Origin: Mycolicibacterium pyrenivorans
GTDB taxonomy: Bacteria > Actinomycetota > Actinomycetes > Mycobacteriales > Mycobacteriaceae
Length of the DNA stretch: 64,000 nucleotides
Direction: 5' to 3'
Assembly (NCBI RefSeq): GCF_025821625.1
Contig: NZ_JACKSH010000101.1
Span: 1-64,000 of the forward strand
In this document: piece after piece, positions 1 through 11,020 of the stretch
Layout of the letters: each line of letters starts with the position of its first letter
Position numbering within the stretch: position 1 is the first letter of the stretch
The notes under the pieces: model-generated
The model's database searches: none
Told to the model about the DNA's origin: nothing
The model's input: only the letters and a program-made list of their open reading frames with translations
Program-made: the position numbers and the translations under genes

Positions 1-1988
1 GGCGGTGCCCCCGCAGGCGGCGGCTACCGCGGACGGCCCGGCGGCGGTGGCCGTCCAGGTCAGCGCGGCGGTGCGGCCGGTGCCTTCGGTCGTCCCGGCG
101 GCGCACCGAAACGCGGTCGCAAGTCGAAGCGGGCAAAACGCGCCGAGTACGAGAACATGCAGGCCCCGGTCGTCGGTGGCGTGCGGTTGCCGCACGGCAA
201 CGGCGAGACCATCCGGCTCGCCCGTGGTGCGTCGCTGTCCGATTTCGCCGAGAAGATCGACGCCAACCCGGCATCGCTGGTGCAGGCGTTGTTCAACCTC
301 GGCGAGATGGTGACCGCCACCCAGTCGGTGGGCGACGAGACGCTCGAGCTGCTCGGCAACGAGATGAACTACATCGTGCAGGTCGTGTCCCCGGAGGACG
401 AGGACCGCGAACTGCTGCAGTCGTTCGACCTCACCTACGGCGAGGACGAAGGCGGCGAGGACGATCTGGAGTTCCGTCCGCCGGTGGTCACCGTCATGGG
501 TCACGTCGACCACGGCAAGACCCGGCTGCTCGACACGATTCGTCAGGCCAACGTCCGCGAGGGCGAGGCCGGTGGCATCACCCAGCACATCGGCGCCTAC
601 CAGGTGCTCACCGAGCTGGACGGCAACGAACGACTGGTCACCTTCATCGACACCCCGGGTCACGAGGCGTTCACCGCCATGCGTGCCCGCGGTGCGAAGG
701 CCACCGACATCGCGATCCTGGTGGTCGCCGCCGACGACGGCGTCATGCCGCAGACGGTGGAGGCGATCAACCACGCCCAGGCGGCCGATGTGCCGATCGT
801 GGTGGCGGTCAACAAGATCGACAAGGAGGGCGCCGACCCGGCCAAGATCCGCGGGCAGCTCACCGAGTACGGCCTCGTCGCCGAGGACTTCGGCGGCGAC
901 ACGATGTTCGTCGACATCTCGGCAAAGCAGGGCACCAACATCGACGCGCTGCTGGAAGCGGTGCTGCTGACCGCCGACGCCGCGTTGGACCTGCGGGCCA
1001 ACCCGGACATGGAAGCCCAGGGTGTGGCCATCGAGGCGCACCTGGACCGCGGTCGCGGTCCGGTGGCCACGGTGCTCATCCAGCGCGGCACACTGCGCGT
1101 CGGCGACTCGATCGTCGCCGGCGACGCCTATGGCCGCGTCCGGCGCATGGTCGACGAGCACGGCGAGGACGTCACCGAGGCGCTGCCGTCCCGGCCGGTG
1201 CAGGTCATCGGCTTCACGTCGGTGCCAGGTGCAGGTGACAACCTGCTGGTCGTCGACGAGGACCGCATCGCCCGGCAGATCGCCGACCGGCGCAGCGCGC
1301 GTAAGCGCAACGCGCTGGCGGCCAAGACGCGCAAGCGGATCAGCCTCGACGATCTGGATGCCGCGCTGAAGGAGACCAGCCAGCTGAACCTGATCCTCAA
1401 GGGCGACAACTCCGGCACCGTCGAAGCCCTGGAAGAGGCCCTGTACGGCATCGAGATCGACGACGAGGTGGAACTGCGCGTCATCGATCGTGGTGTCGGC
1501 GGTGTCACCGAGACCAACGTCAACCTGGCGTCGGCGTCGGATGCGATCATCATCGGGTTCAACGTCCGTGCGGAGGGCAAGGCCACCGAGCTGGCCAACC
1601 GCGAGGGTGTGGACATCCGGTACTACTCGGTGATCTACCAGGCCATCGATGAGATCCAGAGCGCGCTCAAGGGCATGCTCAAGCCGGTCTACGAGGAGAA
1701 GGAACTCGGCCGCGCCGAGATCCGCGCGATCTTCCGCTCCTCGAAGGTGGGCAACATCGCAGGCTGCCTGGTCACCTCCGGCATCATGCGGCGCAACGCC
1801 AAGGCGCGATTGCTCCGCGACAACACCGTCGTCGCCGAGACCGTCACGATCTCGTCGCTCAAGCGGGAGAAAGACGACGCCACCGAGGTGCGCGAGGGCT
1901 ACGAGTGCGGTCTGACGCTGACGTACTCCGACATCAAAGAGGGCGACGTCATCGAGGCGTACGAGCTTGTGGAGAAGGAGCGCACCTA

Positions 1989-1989
<1 letters not shown>
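1..1989 (+). CDS. infB: Translation initiation factor IF-2 (5' end outside window)
   Basis: GTPase that brings initiator tRNA to the 30S subunit and promotes subunit joining. The frame is open from base 1, so the N-terminus lies outside the window. The first ~40 residues are Gly/Arg-rich low complexity, typical of the mycobacterial IF-2 linker, followed by the IF2_N helix region. The G domain shows the P-loop GHVDHGKT near base 500, DTPGHE (G3) and NKID (G4). The beta-barrel and C-terminal fMet-tRNA-binding domains follow, ending in ELVEKERT. The stop codon overlaps the rbfA start by one base, so the two are translationally coupled. Identification is secure. Confidence 0.98.
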
Positions 1990-3489
<1,500 letters not shown>

Positions 3490-3508
3490 ATCCCGGCACC
3501 GAACACCT

Positions 3509-4828
3509 TTGACCGACCCCGTTCAGCCTGCGACCAGCCGTCGCATCGCCGCACTGGCCTTCCCGGCGCTCGGCGTGCTGGCCGCCGAACCCGTCTACCT
3601 GCTGTTCGACCTGGCCGTCGTCGGCCGCCTCGGTGCCGTCGATCTGGCCGGCCTGGCGATCGGCGCGCTGGTCATGGGCGTGCTGAGCTCGCAGCTGACC
3701 TTTCTGTCCTACGGCACCACCGCGCGCGCGGCGCGGTTCTACGGAGCCGGTGACCGGAGTGCGGCCGTCGGGGAGGGCGTGCAGGCGACGTGGCTGGCGC
3801 TGGGGATCGGCACCACGATCGTCATCGGCGTCCAACTGACCGCGGGCCCGCTGGTGTCCGCACTGGCGGGCGGCGGACGGATCGCCGAGGCGGCGCTGCC
3901 GTGGGTTCGGATCGCCAGCCTGGCCGTCCCCGCGATACTCGTCGCCGCCGCAGGCAACGGGTGGATGCGCGGCGTGCAGGACACCATGCGTCCGCTGCGC
4001 TATGTCGTCTTCGGGTTCGCGGTGTCGGCGGTGCTGTGCCCGCTGCTGGTGTACGGGTTGCTGGGTGCTCCCGAACTCGGCCTGCCCGGGTCGGCGGTGG
4101 CCAACCTGGTCGGTCAATGGCTGGCGGCGGCGCTGTTCTTCCGCGCGCTGTTCGTCGAGCAGATTCCGCTGCGACCGCGGCCACCGGTGCTGCGCGCCCA
4201 GGTGGTGATGGGCCGCGACCTGGTGTTGCGCACCCTGGCGTTCCAGGCGTGCTTCGTCTCCGCCGGGGCTGTCGCGGCGCGCTTCGGCGCGGCGGCCGTC
4301 GCGGCACACCAGGTGGTCCTGCAGCTGTGGAACTTTCTTGCGTTGGTGCTCGACTCGCTGGCCATCGCGGCGCAGTCACTGGTCGGTGCGGCGCTGGGGG
4401 CGGGCCATCTGGCGCATGCGAAATCGGTGGCGTGGCGGGTGACGATCTTCTCGACGGTCGCCGGCGCCGTGCTGGCCGCGTTGTTCGTGCTGGGCTCCTC
4501 GGTGCTGCCGGGAGTCTTCACCGACGACCGCTCGGTGCTCGACGAGATCGGGGTGCCGTGGTGGTTCCTGGTGGCCCAATTACCGGTCGCCGGAATCGTT
4601 TTCGCCCTCGATGGGGTGCTGCTCGGCGCTGGTGACGCCACGTTCATGCGCAACGCGACGGTCATCAGCGCCCTGGTCGGTTTCCTGCCGTTGGTCTGGC
4701 TGTCGCTGGCGTTCGGGTGGGGACTGCTGGGCATCTGGTCGGGTCTGAGCGCGTTCATGGTGCTGCGCCTGGTGTTCGTCGGCTGGCGGGCGTTCTCGGG
4801 TCGCTGGCTGGTGCCCGGGACGGGCTAG
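3509..4828 (+). CDS. dinF: MATE family efflux transporter (DinF-like)
   Basis: Integral membrane antiporter of the MATE family, expected to export cationic or toxic organic compounds using an ion gradient. The 439-aa product has about twelve hydrophobic segments arranged in two halves, and its position after the DHH gene matches M. tuberculosis dinF (Rv2836c). The chosen start is TTG 3509 (LTDPVQPATSRR), 19 bases after the preceding stop. In-frame starts upstream overlap the DHH gene and encode Arg-rich sequence unlike the family. The substrate cannot be read from sequence. Confidence 0.88.
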   Translation: MTDPVQPATSRRIAALAFPALGVLAAEPVYLLFDLAVVGRLGAVDLAGLAIGALVMGVLSSQLTFLSYGTTARAARFYGAGDRSAAVGEGVQATWLALGIGTTIVIGVQLTAGPLVSALAGGGRIAEAALPWVRIASLAVPAILVAAAGNGWMRGVQDTMRPLRYVVFGFAVSAVLCPLLVYGLLGAPELGLPGSAVANLVGQWLAAALFFRALFVEQIPLRPRPPVLRAQVVMGRDLVLRTLAFQACFVSAGAVAARFGAAAVAAHQVVLQLWNFLALVLDSLAIAAQSLVGAALGAGHLAHAKSVAWRVTIFSTVAGAVLAALFVLGSSVLPGVFTDDRSVLDEIGVPWWFLVAQLPVAGIVFALDGVLLGAGDATFMRNATVISALVGFLPLVWLSLAFGWGLLGIWSGLSAFMVLRLVFVGWRAFSGRWLVPGTG

Positions 4829-4844
4829 AGAGGTTCCGCGTGGC

Positions 4845-5465
4845 TCAGGGGCGGGTACCGCCGACCGTCCACACGTCCCGCCTGCCGCTGCGGTGACCGG
4901 CGACGGTGACGTTGACCAGCCCCGCCGTACGGCACAGCGCTGCAAAGGATTCCGCCTGGTCTGCCGTCCATCCGTGGCTCGCGAGCCCGGTGGCACCCGG
5001 CTGCGTCTGGCGTTCGACGGCCAGCAACCGGCCGCCGGGGGCGAGCACTCGATGTGCCTCGGCCAGGCCCTTGGTGACGTCACGCCAGTGGTGCACCGTG
5101 GCCAGCGCCCACACGACGGTCGCCGAACCATCCGCAACAGGTAGGCGCTCGGCCGCACCTTCGGCCCACCTGATGGCAGCGCGGTTGCGGGTGACGGCCC
5201 GCGCCAAACGCAGCATGGATGGCGCCGGGTCGACCCCGGTGACACGCGCGCCCCGGCGGGCGGCGGCGCGCGCGGCGGAACCCGGTCCGCAGCCGATGTC
5301 GACGACGTGGTCGGCCGCCGAGACCCGCGCGAGGTCAGTGGCCAGCCTCGCGTTCCGGCGGCCGGTGAGCAGGAAGACGAACCCGCAGAGGGTCCCGGTG
5401 AGACCGGCGAAGCCGGGGTGATCGCCGTGGTGGTTGACCGCCATCGCGGCCGATGCATCGCTCAT
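4845..5465 (-). CDS. Class I SAM-dependent methyltransferase
   Basis: A 206-aa Rossmann-fold methyltransferase of the Methyltransf_11 type. Motif I is VVDIGCGPG (residues ~45-53), followed by the motif II acidic residue in VTGVDPAPSMLRLA and the post-motif HRVLAPGGRLLAVER. The substrate is unknown. ATG 5465 begins MSDASAAMAV; longer versions run into the divergent MerR gene. The 45-base divergent gap carries a TTCAA-N6-TTGAA dyad, so regulation by the neighbouring MerR-type protein is plausible. Confidence 0.8.
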   Translation of the reverse strand: MSDASAAMAVNHHGDHPGFAGLTGTLCGFVFLLTGRRNARLATDLARVSAADHVVDIGCGPGSAARAAARRGARVTGVDPAPSMLRLARAVTRNRAAIRWAEGAAERLPVADGSATVVWALATVHHWRDVTKGLAEAHRVLAPGGRLLAVERQTQPGATGLASHGWTADQAESFAALCRTAGLVNVTVAGHRSGRRDVWTVGGTRP

Positions 5466-5481
5466 GCATCGACCTTGCCGG

Positions 5482-5497
5482 TTCAAGCGGGGTTGAA
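5482..5497. promoter_or_regulatory. Inverted repeat in methyltransferase/merR divergent promoter
   Basis: TTCAA-GCGGGG-TTGAA is a perfect 5-bp dyad with a 6-bp spacer in the 45-bp gap between the two divergent start codons. MerR-family regulators bind dyads placed between promoter elements, so this is the likely operator of the adjacent regulator. The assignment is inferred from position and symmetry only. Confidence 0.4.
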
Positions 5498-5510
5498 GTC
5501 GAATGGCCCC

Positions 5511-5949
5511 ATGGACTCGATACCGATCGGCGAGGCCGCCTCGCGGTTGCAGATGACGACGTCGGCGTTGCGTTACTACGACGAGCGCGGGCTGGTGTGC
5601 CCGCGGTCGCGCCGATCCGGCAGGCGGATGTACGGGCCCGAGGAGCTGCGGCGGCTGGCGTTCCTCAAGATCGTGCACCGGCTTGGCCTGCCGCTGGGCA
5701 CCGCCGCCGCCGTGCTCGACGCACCGGGTGAGCAGTGGCGCGACACTGTCCGCGGCCAGATCGCCGACCTGGACCGGGTGATCGCCCAGGCGCGGGCCGC
5801 GCAGCAGTTCCTCACCGACGCACTGAACTGCCCGACGGATCACCCGGCCCGACAGTGCCCCTCCATGATCGGGGCGCTGGACCGACGACGGGGTGAGTGT
5901 GGAACAGCTCGCCGCCGAGCAGACCGGGGCGAGCGGGCCCGCCGACTGA
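5511..5949 (+). CDS. MerR-family transcriptional regulator, apparent frameshift near the 3' end
   Basis: The N-terminal MerR winged helix is clear from IPIGEAASRLQMTTSALRYY, the DERGLVCPRSR wing and RRLAFLKIVHRLGLPL, followed by a dimerisation helix (residues ~80-110) and a CPTDHPARQC segment as in SoxR-like members. After MIGALDRR (about base 5888) the reading frame continues into unrelated Arg-rich sequence to 6011. Another frame instead encodes GVSVEQLAAEQTG and stops at 5949, which fits the family C-terminus. Losing one G in the GGGG at 5890-5893 would join the two. I give the repaired end; as written, the ORF is 5511-6011. A real frameshift and a sequencing error cannot be told apart here. 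Confidence 0.65.
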
Positions 5950-5979
5950 CTGTCGACGGCCGCGGGCGCGTGCCGGTGC

Positions 5980-6747
5980 TCAGCGCACCTGGGTGCGGCC
6001 GCGTTCGATGACCGAGCTCCGGCTCTCCGCGATGTCGTCGCCCGTCGCGCTCTTCATCCACTCGCGCGCCGACGCCGCCTCCAGCCACAGCGCCGCGCTG
6101 TTCTGCTGGTCGTCGATCTGGTGGTAGGACGCCAGCAGGGCGCGGACGGCTTTCTGGTTGTTGCCGACGATCGACGCCGCGATCTGACGGGCGGTGTCGA
6201 GCAGCTCGCCGTGCGGCACCACCTGCGTGACCAGACCGGTGCGCAGCGCGTCCTCGGCGGACAGGTAGTCGCCGGTCATGCTCATCCGTCGCGCCATCCC
6301 GACGCCGACCTTCTGCGGCAGCCGCACCGACAGTCCCCAGGTGGGCAGCAACCCGACGCGGGCGTGGGTGTCGGCGAAGCGGGCCAGCTCCGAGGCGATC
6401 AGGATGTCGCAGTAGAGCGCGATCTCCAGACCTCCGGTCACCGCCGCGCCGTTGATCGCCCCGATCACCGGCTTGGTCATCGGTGGCCACTTGGGGGAGA
6501 TGTCGGGAAGGTCGGTGGTGTCGCCCAATTCCTTGAGGTCCAGGCCGGCGCAGAACACCGGATCGGCGCCCGTGACGATGACCACGTCGACACCGTCGTC
6601 GGCCTGCGCGTCGCGCAACGCCTGGTAGAACTGCGTGCGCAACGCCGCCGACAGCGCGTTGCGGGACTCCGGCCGGTTCAACGTGAGTGTTCGGACCCGG
6701 TCGCGGGTGTCGATCAGCAGGACGTCCGTGGTGTCGGAGTTGGTCAT
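5980..6747 (-). CDS. Enoyl-CoA hydratase/isomerase (crotonase) family protein
   Basis: A 255-aa crotonase-fold enzyme, likely the EchA16 (Rv2831) counterpart, which lies in the same area of M. tuberculosis. It shows the CoA-binding NRPESRNALS and FCAGLDLKEL oxyanion segment, and NGAAVTGGLEIALYCD with one conserved acidic residue. The place where classical hydratases carry a second catalytic Glu reads HARVGLLPTWGLSVRLP, so simple hydratase activity is uncertain. ATG 6747 gives MTNSDTTDVLLI; the longer frame enters the divergent DUF2277 gene. Confidence 0.85.
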   Translation of the reverse strand: MTNSDTTDVLLIDTRDRVRTLTLNRPESRNALSAALRTQFYQALRDAQADDGVDVVIVTGADPVFCAGLDLKELGDTTDLPDISPKWPPMTKPVIGAINGAAVTGGLEIALYCDILIASELARFADTHARVGLLPTWGLSVRLPQKVGVGMARRMSMTGDYLSAEDALRTGLVTQVVPHGELLDTARQIAASIVGNNQKAVRALLASYHQIDDQQNSAALWLEAASAREWMKSATGDDIAESRSSVIERGRTQVR

Positions 6748-6792
6748 CCGCTCACCGTATCGGCTCGCGCTTTCGCGCCTATCGTGGAGAAG

Positions 6793-7059
6793 ATGTGCCG
6801 AAACATCACCGAGCTGCGGGGCCTGGAACCGGCCGCCACCTCCGAGGAGGTCGAGGCAGCCGCACGCCAGTACGTCCGCAAGGTCAGCGGCATCACCAGG
6901 CCCTCCGGCGGCAACGTCGAGGCGTTCGAGATCGCCGTCGCCGAGGTCACCGCGACCACCGAGCGGCTGCTGGCGGGCCTGCAGCCGCGCCGACAGCCGC
7001 CGAAAAGCGTTCCGCCGCTGCGTCGTCCCGAGGTCCGGGCGCGGCTCGGACTCGGATGA
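6793..7059 (+). CDS. DUF2277 family protein
   Basis: An 88-aa protein opening MCRNITELRGLEP, the hallmark start of DUF2277, and containing ARQYVRKVSGITRPS followed by a helix. Function is unknown. There is no signal peptide or membrane segment. It lies 45 bases from the divergent crotonase gene and overlaps the next ORF by four bases (ATGA), so the two are probably co-transcribed. Confidence 0.85.
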   Translation: MCRNITELRGLEPAATSEEVEAAARQYVRKVSGITRPSGGNVEAFEIAVAEVTATTERLLAGLQPRRQPPKSVPPLRRPEVRARLGLG

Positions 7060-7628
7060 CCGCAACGCTGACCCGGCCCGCGCTCAAGGAGTGGAGCGCC
7101 GCCGTGCACGCGCTGCTCGACGGCAGGCAGAGCGTGCTGCTGCGCAAGGGCGGTATCCACGAGAAGCGGTTCGAGGTCGCTCCCGAGGTGGCCAGGTCAC
7201 GGTTCTTGCTGTTCCCGACCGTGGCGCACAGTCACGCCGAGCGGGTCCGTCCCGAGCATCGCGAGCTCCTCGAGCCCGCGGCGGCGGACAGCACCGAGGA
7301 TGACGTGATCCTGCGTGCCGGAGCCCGGGTGATCGCCGCGGTGGAGGTCAACCGCCCGGAGAAATTGGACGAGATTGCGCCGCTGCATATCTGGACCGCC
7401 GAGTCGGTGCAGGCCGATCGCCTCGACTTCCGGCCGCGGCACCGGCTGACGGTGCTGGTCGTCTCGGCGGCGCCGCTGGCCGAGCCCGTGCGACTGGCGC
7501 GCACCCCCGACTACCGCGGTTGCTCGAGCTGGGTGCGGCTGCCGGTGCACCCCGAGTGGGCGGCACCGGTGCACGACGACGCGGATCTGCTCGAGGTCGC
7601 CGAGCGGGTGCGCCGGTCAGTCGGTTGA
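7056..7628 (+). CDS. DUF1802 family protein
   Basis: A 190-aa protein matching DUF1802: ALKEWSAAVHALLDGRQSVLLRKGGIHE at the N-terminus, FLLFPTVAHSHAERVRPEHR in the middle and LPVHPEWAAPVHDDA near the end. No biochemical role is established. It starts at ATG 7056, overlapping the DUF2277 stop, and ends six bases before a convergent gene. Confidence 0.85.
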   Translation: MTATLTRPALKEWSAAVHALLDGRQSVLLRKGGIHEKRFEVAPEVARSRFLLFPTVAHSHAERVRPEHRELLEPAAADSTEDDVILRAGARVIAAVEVNRPEKLDEIAPLHIWTAESVQADRLDFRPRHRLTVLVVSAAPLAEPVRLARTPDYRGCSSWVRLPVHPEWAAPVHDDADLLEVAERVRRSVG

Positions 7629-7634
7629 GGGCGG

Positions 7635-9296
7635 TCAATCGCCTGCGGGAAGGATCAGCCGAGTCGCATCCCCGAGATGCAGGGTGTGTCGGGCGGTGGC
7701 GAAGCCGGTTCCGCTGACCGCGGGTTCACCGGTGCCCAGGTTGCGCAGGAACCGCGGGTGCGACCCGCCGGCCACCAGGACCCGGATGCGGGAGCCTGCG
7801 GGAAAGGTGTGCGCGACACCGTCGAGTTCGATGCGCACGGTGCCCGTATCGGGCGCCGAGGCACGATATCCGTCGCTGACGTTGCGGGAGCGGCCCTGCG
7901 CGTCGACCTGGCTGACCCGCACGAACAGATCGTTGTTCGGGTTGGTGCAGGAGTGGGACAGCTCCAGCACCGGCGACCCGACCACGAAGAGGTCGGTGGG
8001 CAGCGGGTCCCCGGTGAACGTGAGCACGTCGGCCCGCCGCGCCAGGGCGGTGTCGTCGCGGTAGCCGCCGACCGGCGACAGCAACCGGCCGCCGACGGTG
8101 GGCGTCGGGTCGGCGGGGTTGTAGACGAATGCCGCCGTGCTCGCCTCGGGAACGGTGTCCGCGAGCCGTCTCGCGGGTTGCAGGTAGAGCACGCGTTCGG
8201 GCATCGGGGGCGGCCAGTCGGTGAAGTCGAGCCAGCCATCCCCGTCAGGTGAGCCCGCAAGGTGGACGCGCACCGGGGCGCTGCGCTGTGCGGGCGCGTC
8301 AGCGAGGTGGGCGTCGAGCCAGTCCAGGGATTCGCGGATCACCGTCGGGGCGGCCTTGGTCATCATGTGGCCATGTGTCCAGGGACCGATGGTGAGGCCC
8401 GCGGTCACCCCGCGGCTGCGCAGCCGGCCGTACTGCTCCAGGGTCTGTTCGAGGAACAGGTCCTGCCAGCCGGTCAGTAACAGCACCGGGATCTCGGCGC
8501 GCTCCAGCGCGTCGCGCAACTGCAGCTTCGTCCAGAACGGGTCGTCGGCCTGCGGATGGTCGAGCCACGACTCGAACCACGGCGCCCCGTCCCCGAGCAG
8601 CGCCCGGCTCGACTCGCCCAGCGGCAGCCCCAGGGATGCCCGGGTCACCAGGCGCTGAGCGCGTGCCTGCCGCAGCAGGACGCGCAGCCTGCGCGGGTCT
8701 TCCTGGCGGGCCACCAGGTCGCTCCAGCCGAGGAAGTCGTTGAGTCCGAATGACCCTGTGCCCCAACGTGGTCCACTGACATCGTGGGGCCCGACGGTGA
8801 TCACCGCGGCCTTCATCTCCGGCGGCGGGTCGGCGAGCAGCGCCCACTGCGTGAAGCCCAGATACGACAGTCCCACGGTCCCGAACGTGCCCGTGAACCA
8901 CGGCTGCTCGCGCAGCCAGGCGACGGTGTCGGCGCCGTCCTCTATCTCGTGCACCATCGGATCGAATTCGCCGCCCGAGCCGTACGTGCCCCGCACGCTC
9001 TGCACGATCACGTGGTAGCCCCGCGCGGCGTAGACCGAGCCGAACAGCGCCGCGAAGGGAAAGCCGCGTCCGTACGGGCCGCGGACCAGCAGCGTGCCCG
9101 CGGGCTGCGTCGTCTGCGGCACGTAGTGGTCGGCGACCAGGTCGACGCCGTCACGCATCGGCACCCGCAGTCCGCGGTCGACGACGTAGTCCGTGGTCGG
9201 CGGCGGCAGCTGCAGCACCCCGCTGAGCTTCCGCAGAGCGGCCTGCTGCAGCGTCGGACGGGTCGCGGTGTTCGGGGGCGCGGCGGTCACGCTCAC
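7635..9296 (-). CDS. CocE/NonD family X-Pro dipeptidyl-peptidase-type hydrolase
   Basis: Alpha/beta hydrolase of the CocE/NonD (S15-like) family, which acts on acyl esters or N-terminal X-Pro dipeptides. It shows RGLRVPMRDGVDLVADHY near the N-terminus, the nucleophile motif GLSYLGF, an Asp/His region (LLTGWQDLFLEQT; GPWTHGHMM) and a C-terminal jelly-roll (LELSHSCTNPNNDLFVRVSQVD). The start is uncertain: GTG 9296, GTG 9290 or TTG 9308 are all possible. No signal peptide is evident. The true substrate is unknown. Confidence 0.85.
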   Translation of the reverse strand: MSVTAAPPNTATRPTLQQAALRKLSGVLQLPPPTTDYVVDRGLRVPMRDGVDLVADHYVPQTTQPAGTLLVRGPYGRGFPFAALFGSVYAARGYHVIVQSVRGTYGSGGEFDPMVHEIEDGADTVAWLREQPWFTGTFGTVGLSYLGFTQWALLADPPPEMKAAVITVGPHDVSGPRWGTGSFGLNDFLGWSDLVARQEDPRRLRVLLRQARAQRLVTRASLGLPLGESSRALLGDGAPWFESWLDHPQADDPFWTKLQLRDALERAEIPVLLLTGWQDLFLEQTLEQYGRLRSRGVTAGLTIGPWTHGHMMTKAAPTVIRESLDWLDAHLADAPAQRSAPVRVHLAGSPDGDGWLDFTDWPPPMPERVLYLQPARRLADTVPEASTAAFVYNPADPTPTVGGRLLSPVGGYRDDTALARRADVLTFTGDPLPTDLFVVGSPVLELSHSCTNPNNDLFVRVSQVDAQGRSRNVSDGYRASAPDTGTVRIELDGVAHTFPAGSRIRVLVAGGSHPRFLRNLGTGEPAVSGTGFATARHTLHLGDATRLILPAGD

Positions 9297-9335
9297 GAGG
9301 CTACGCAAGCCCGCTTCCCAAGCCCGCTACGCGCC

Positions 9336-9920
9336 TCAGTACACGTAGAAGGGGCTGAGCTCGTGTGCCCGCTGCAGGTTGGTCTGCATGCAATCCGGAT
9401 CGGGCTCGGAGTAGATGGGGGAGTAGAACAGCGACTGCTGGATCACTCCGTAACTGGTCTTGAAGGCCACCATGCAGGTGATCCACCAGCGGTTGTTCCA
9501 GTCCGTCGGCTTCATGATCCAGTACTGGGCGGCGCGGTGGCCGTTGATGTCGAGTTCGACCGCGTCGGGGGGCAGGGTCTGCTCGTAGGTGCGCCACACG
9601 AAGGCCTCGACCGCCATCTGGTAGTTCCCGGCGTCGTATTTGCACCGCAGACTGTCCTCCGGCATAGGCGGCGTGTATGCCAGCCCGATGCGCTGCACGA
9701 CGTCGAGCGGGACGTCGCGGCACGGGTCGAACGGGTCGGGATCCACGGTATCGACCACCGGCCATTTGATCGTGGTGGACATGTCGGTCAGGGGTGCGCC
9801 GGTCGCCCGCAGCTCGACCCGCTCGGCGGTGACAGGGCCGGTCGGGTTTGCCTGCCAGACCACGACAACAGCCGCGACCAGCGCGCACAGCGCCGAGAGC
9901 AGCCGCAGCTTGGCGACCAT
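9336..9920 (-). CDS. Probable secreted DUF3558-like protein
   Basis: A 194-aa protein with an N-terminal hydrophobic segment (residues ~5-24, LRLLSALCALVAAVVVVW) acting as signal or anchor. The ectodomain contains DPFDPCRDVPLDVVQRIGL, characteristic of mycobacterial DUF3558-type exported proteins, plus three further Cys residues likely to form disulfides. ATG 9920 places the hydrophobic segment at the extreme N-terminus; longer ORFs add Arg-rich sequence. Function is unknown. Confidence 0.7.
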   Translation of the reverse strand: MVAKLRLLSALCALVAAVVVVWQANPTGPVTAERVELRATGAPLTDMSTTIKWPVVDTVDPDPFDPCRDVPLDVVQRIGLAYTPPMPEDSLRCKYDAGNYQMAVEAFVWRTYEQTLPPDAVELDINGHRAAQYWIMKPTDWNNRWWITCMVAFKTSYGVIQQSLFYSPIYSEPDPDCMQTNLQRAHELSPFYVY

Positions 9921-10058
9921 CGCACCCCCTGATCTCGAGGCGGTCCGTGCCGCCGATTCGTCCGACCCTGCCGGGAGTGTAGCGGGCACCGCTTCGCCGC
10001 CGACACGGAAACAGGAACATGTTCTAGTTGCCGGAGCGTCGACTCGGTGCCGCACCAG

Positions 10059-10064
10059 TAGGCT
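10059..10064 (+). promoter_or_regulatory. Putative -10 box (leaderless) of the metallophosphoesterase-pptT-truB operon
   Basis: TAGGCT fits the mycobacterial TANNNT -10 consensus and ends eight bases before GTG 10073, so transcription would start at or next to the start codon. No convincing -35 is seen. Confidence 0.5.
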
Positions 10065-10072
10065 GACGGGTT

Positions 10073-11020
10073 GTGACCAGTGACGACCGACGTCCGACGT
10101 TGTGGGCCGTCAGTGACCTCCATACCGGACACACCGGAAACAAGCCGGTGACCGAGTCGCTGCACCCGGCCTCGCCCGATGACTGGCTGATCGTGGCCGG
10201 TGATGTCGCCGAGCGCACCGATGAGATCCGGTGGGCGCTGGACCTACTGCGCAAGCGGTTCGCGAAGGTGATCTGGATACCGGGCAACCACGAACTGTGG
10301 ACGACCCAGCGCGACCCGATGCAGATCTTCGGCAAGGCCCGCTACGACTACCTGGTCAACATGTGCGACGAAATGGGCATCGTCACCCCCGAGCACCCGT
10401 ACCCGGTGTGGACCGAGGAGGGCGGCCCGGCGACCATCGTCCCGATGTTCCTGCTCTACGACTATTCGTTCCTGCCGCAGGGCGCGGGCACCAAGGCCGA
10501 GGGCCTGGCCATCGCCAAGGAACGCAACATCGTCGGCACCGACGAATACCTGCTGTCCTCGGAGCCGTACTCGACCCGCGACGCCTGGTGCCGGGACCGG
10601 GTCGCCTACACCCGCAAGCGCCTCGAGGAACTGGACTGGATGATGCCGACCGTCCAGGTGAACCACTTCCCGATGGTCCGCGAACCCTGCGACGCGATGT
10701 TCTATCCCGAGTTCTCCCTGTGGTGCGGCACCACGGCGACCGCCGACTGGCACACTCGCTACAACGCGGTCTGCTCGGTGTACGGGCACCTGCACATCCC
10801 GCGCACCACCTGGTACGACGGTGTGCGGTTCGAGGAGGTGTCGGTCGGTTACCCGCGGGAGTGGCGCCGCCGCAGGCCTTATCGCTGGCTGCGCCAGATC
10901 CTGCCCGACCCGAAGTACGCGCCGGGATACCTCAACGAGTTCGGTGGGCATTTCCAGATCACCCAGGAGATGCGCGACAACGCCCAGAAGGTGCAGCAGC
11001 GGATCAAGGACCGGGCATGA
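10073..11020 (+). CDS. Metallophosphoesterase
   Basis: A 315-aa calcineurin-like phosphoesterase with the metal-ligand series [21 protein letters not shown] and [11 protein letters not shown]. It corresponds to Rv2795c, which always precedes pptT in mycobacteria. In M. tuberculosis the paired protein has been reported to hydrolyse phosphopantetheine from carrier proteins and so oppose PptT; the four-base ATGA overlap with pptT fits such a link. The start is GTG 10073. Confidence 0.9.
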   Translation: MTSDDRRPTLWAVSDLHTGHTGNKPVTESLHPASPDDWLIVAGDVAERTDEIRWALDLLRKRFAKVIWIPGNHELWTTQRDPMQIFGKARYDYLVNMCDEMGIVTPEHPYPVWTEEGGPATIVPMFLLYDYSFLPQGAGTKAEGLAIAKERNIVGTDEYLLSSEPYSTRDAWCRDRVAYTRKRLEELDWMMPTVQVNHFPMVREPCDAMFYPEFSLWCGTTATADWHTRYNAVCSVYGHLHIPRTTWYDGVRFEEVSVGYPREWRRRRPYRWLRQILPDPKYAPGYLNEFGGHFQITQEMRDNAQKVQQRIKDRA

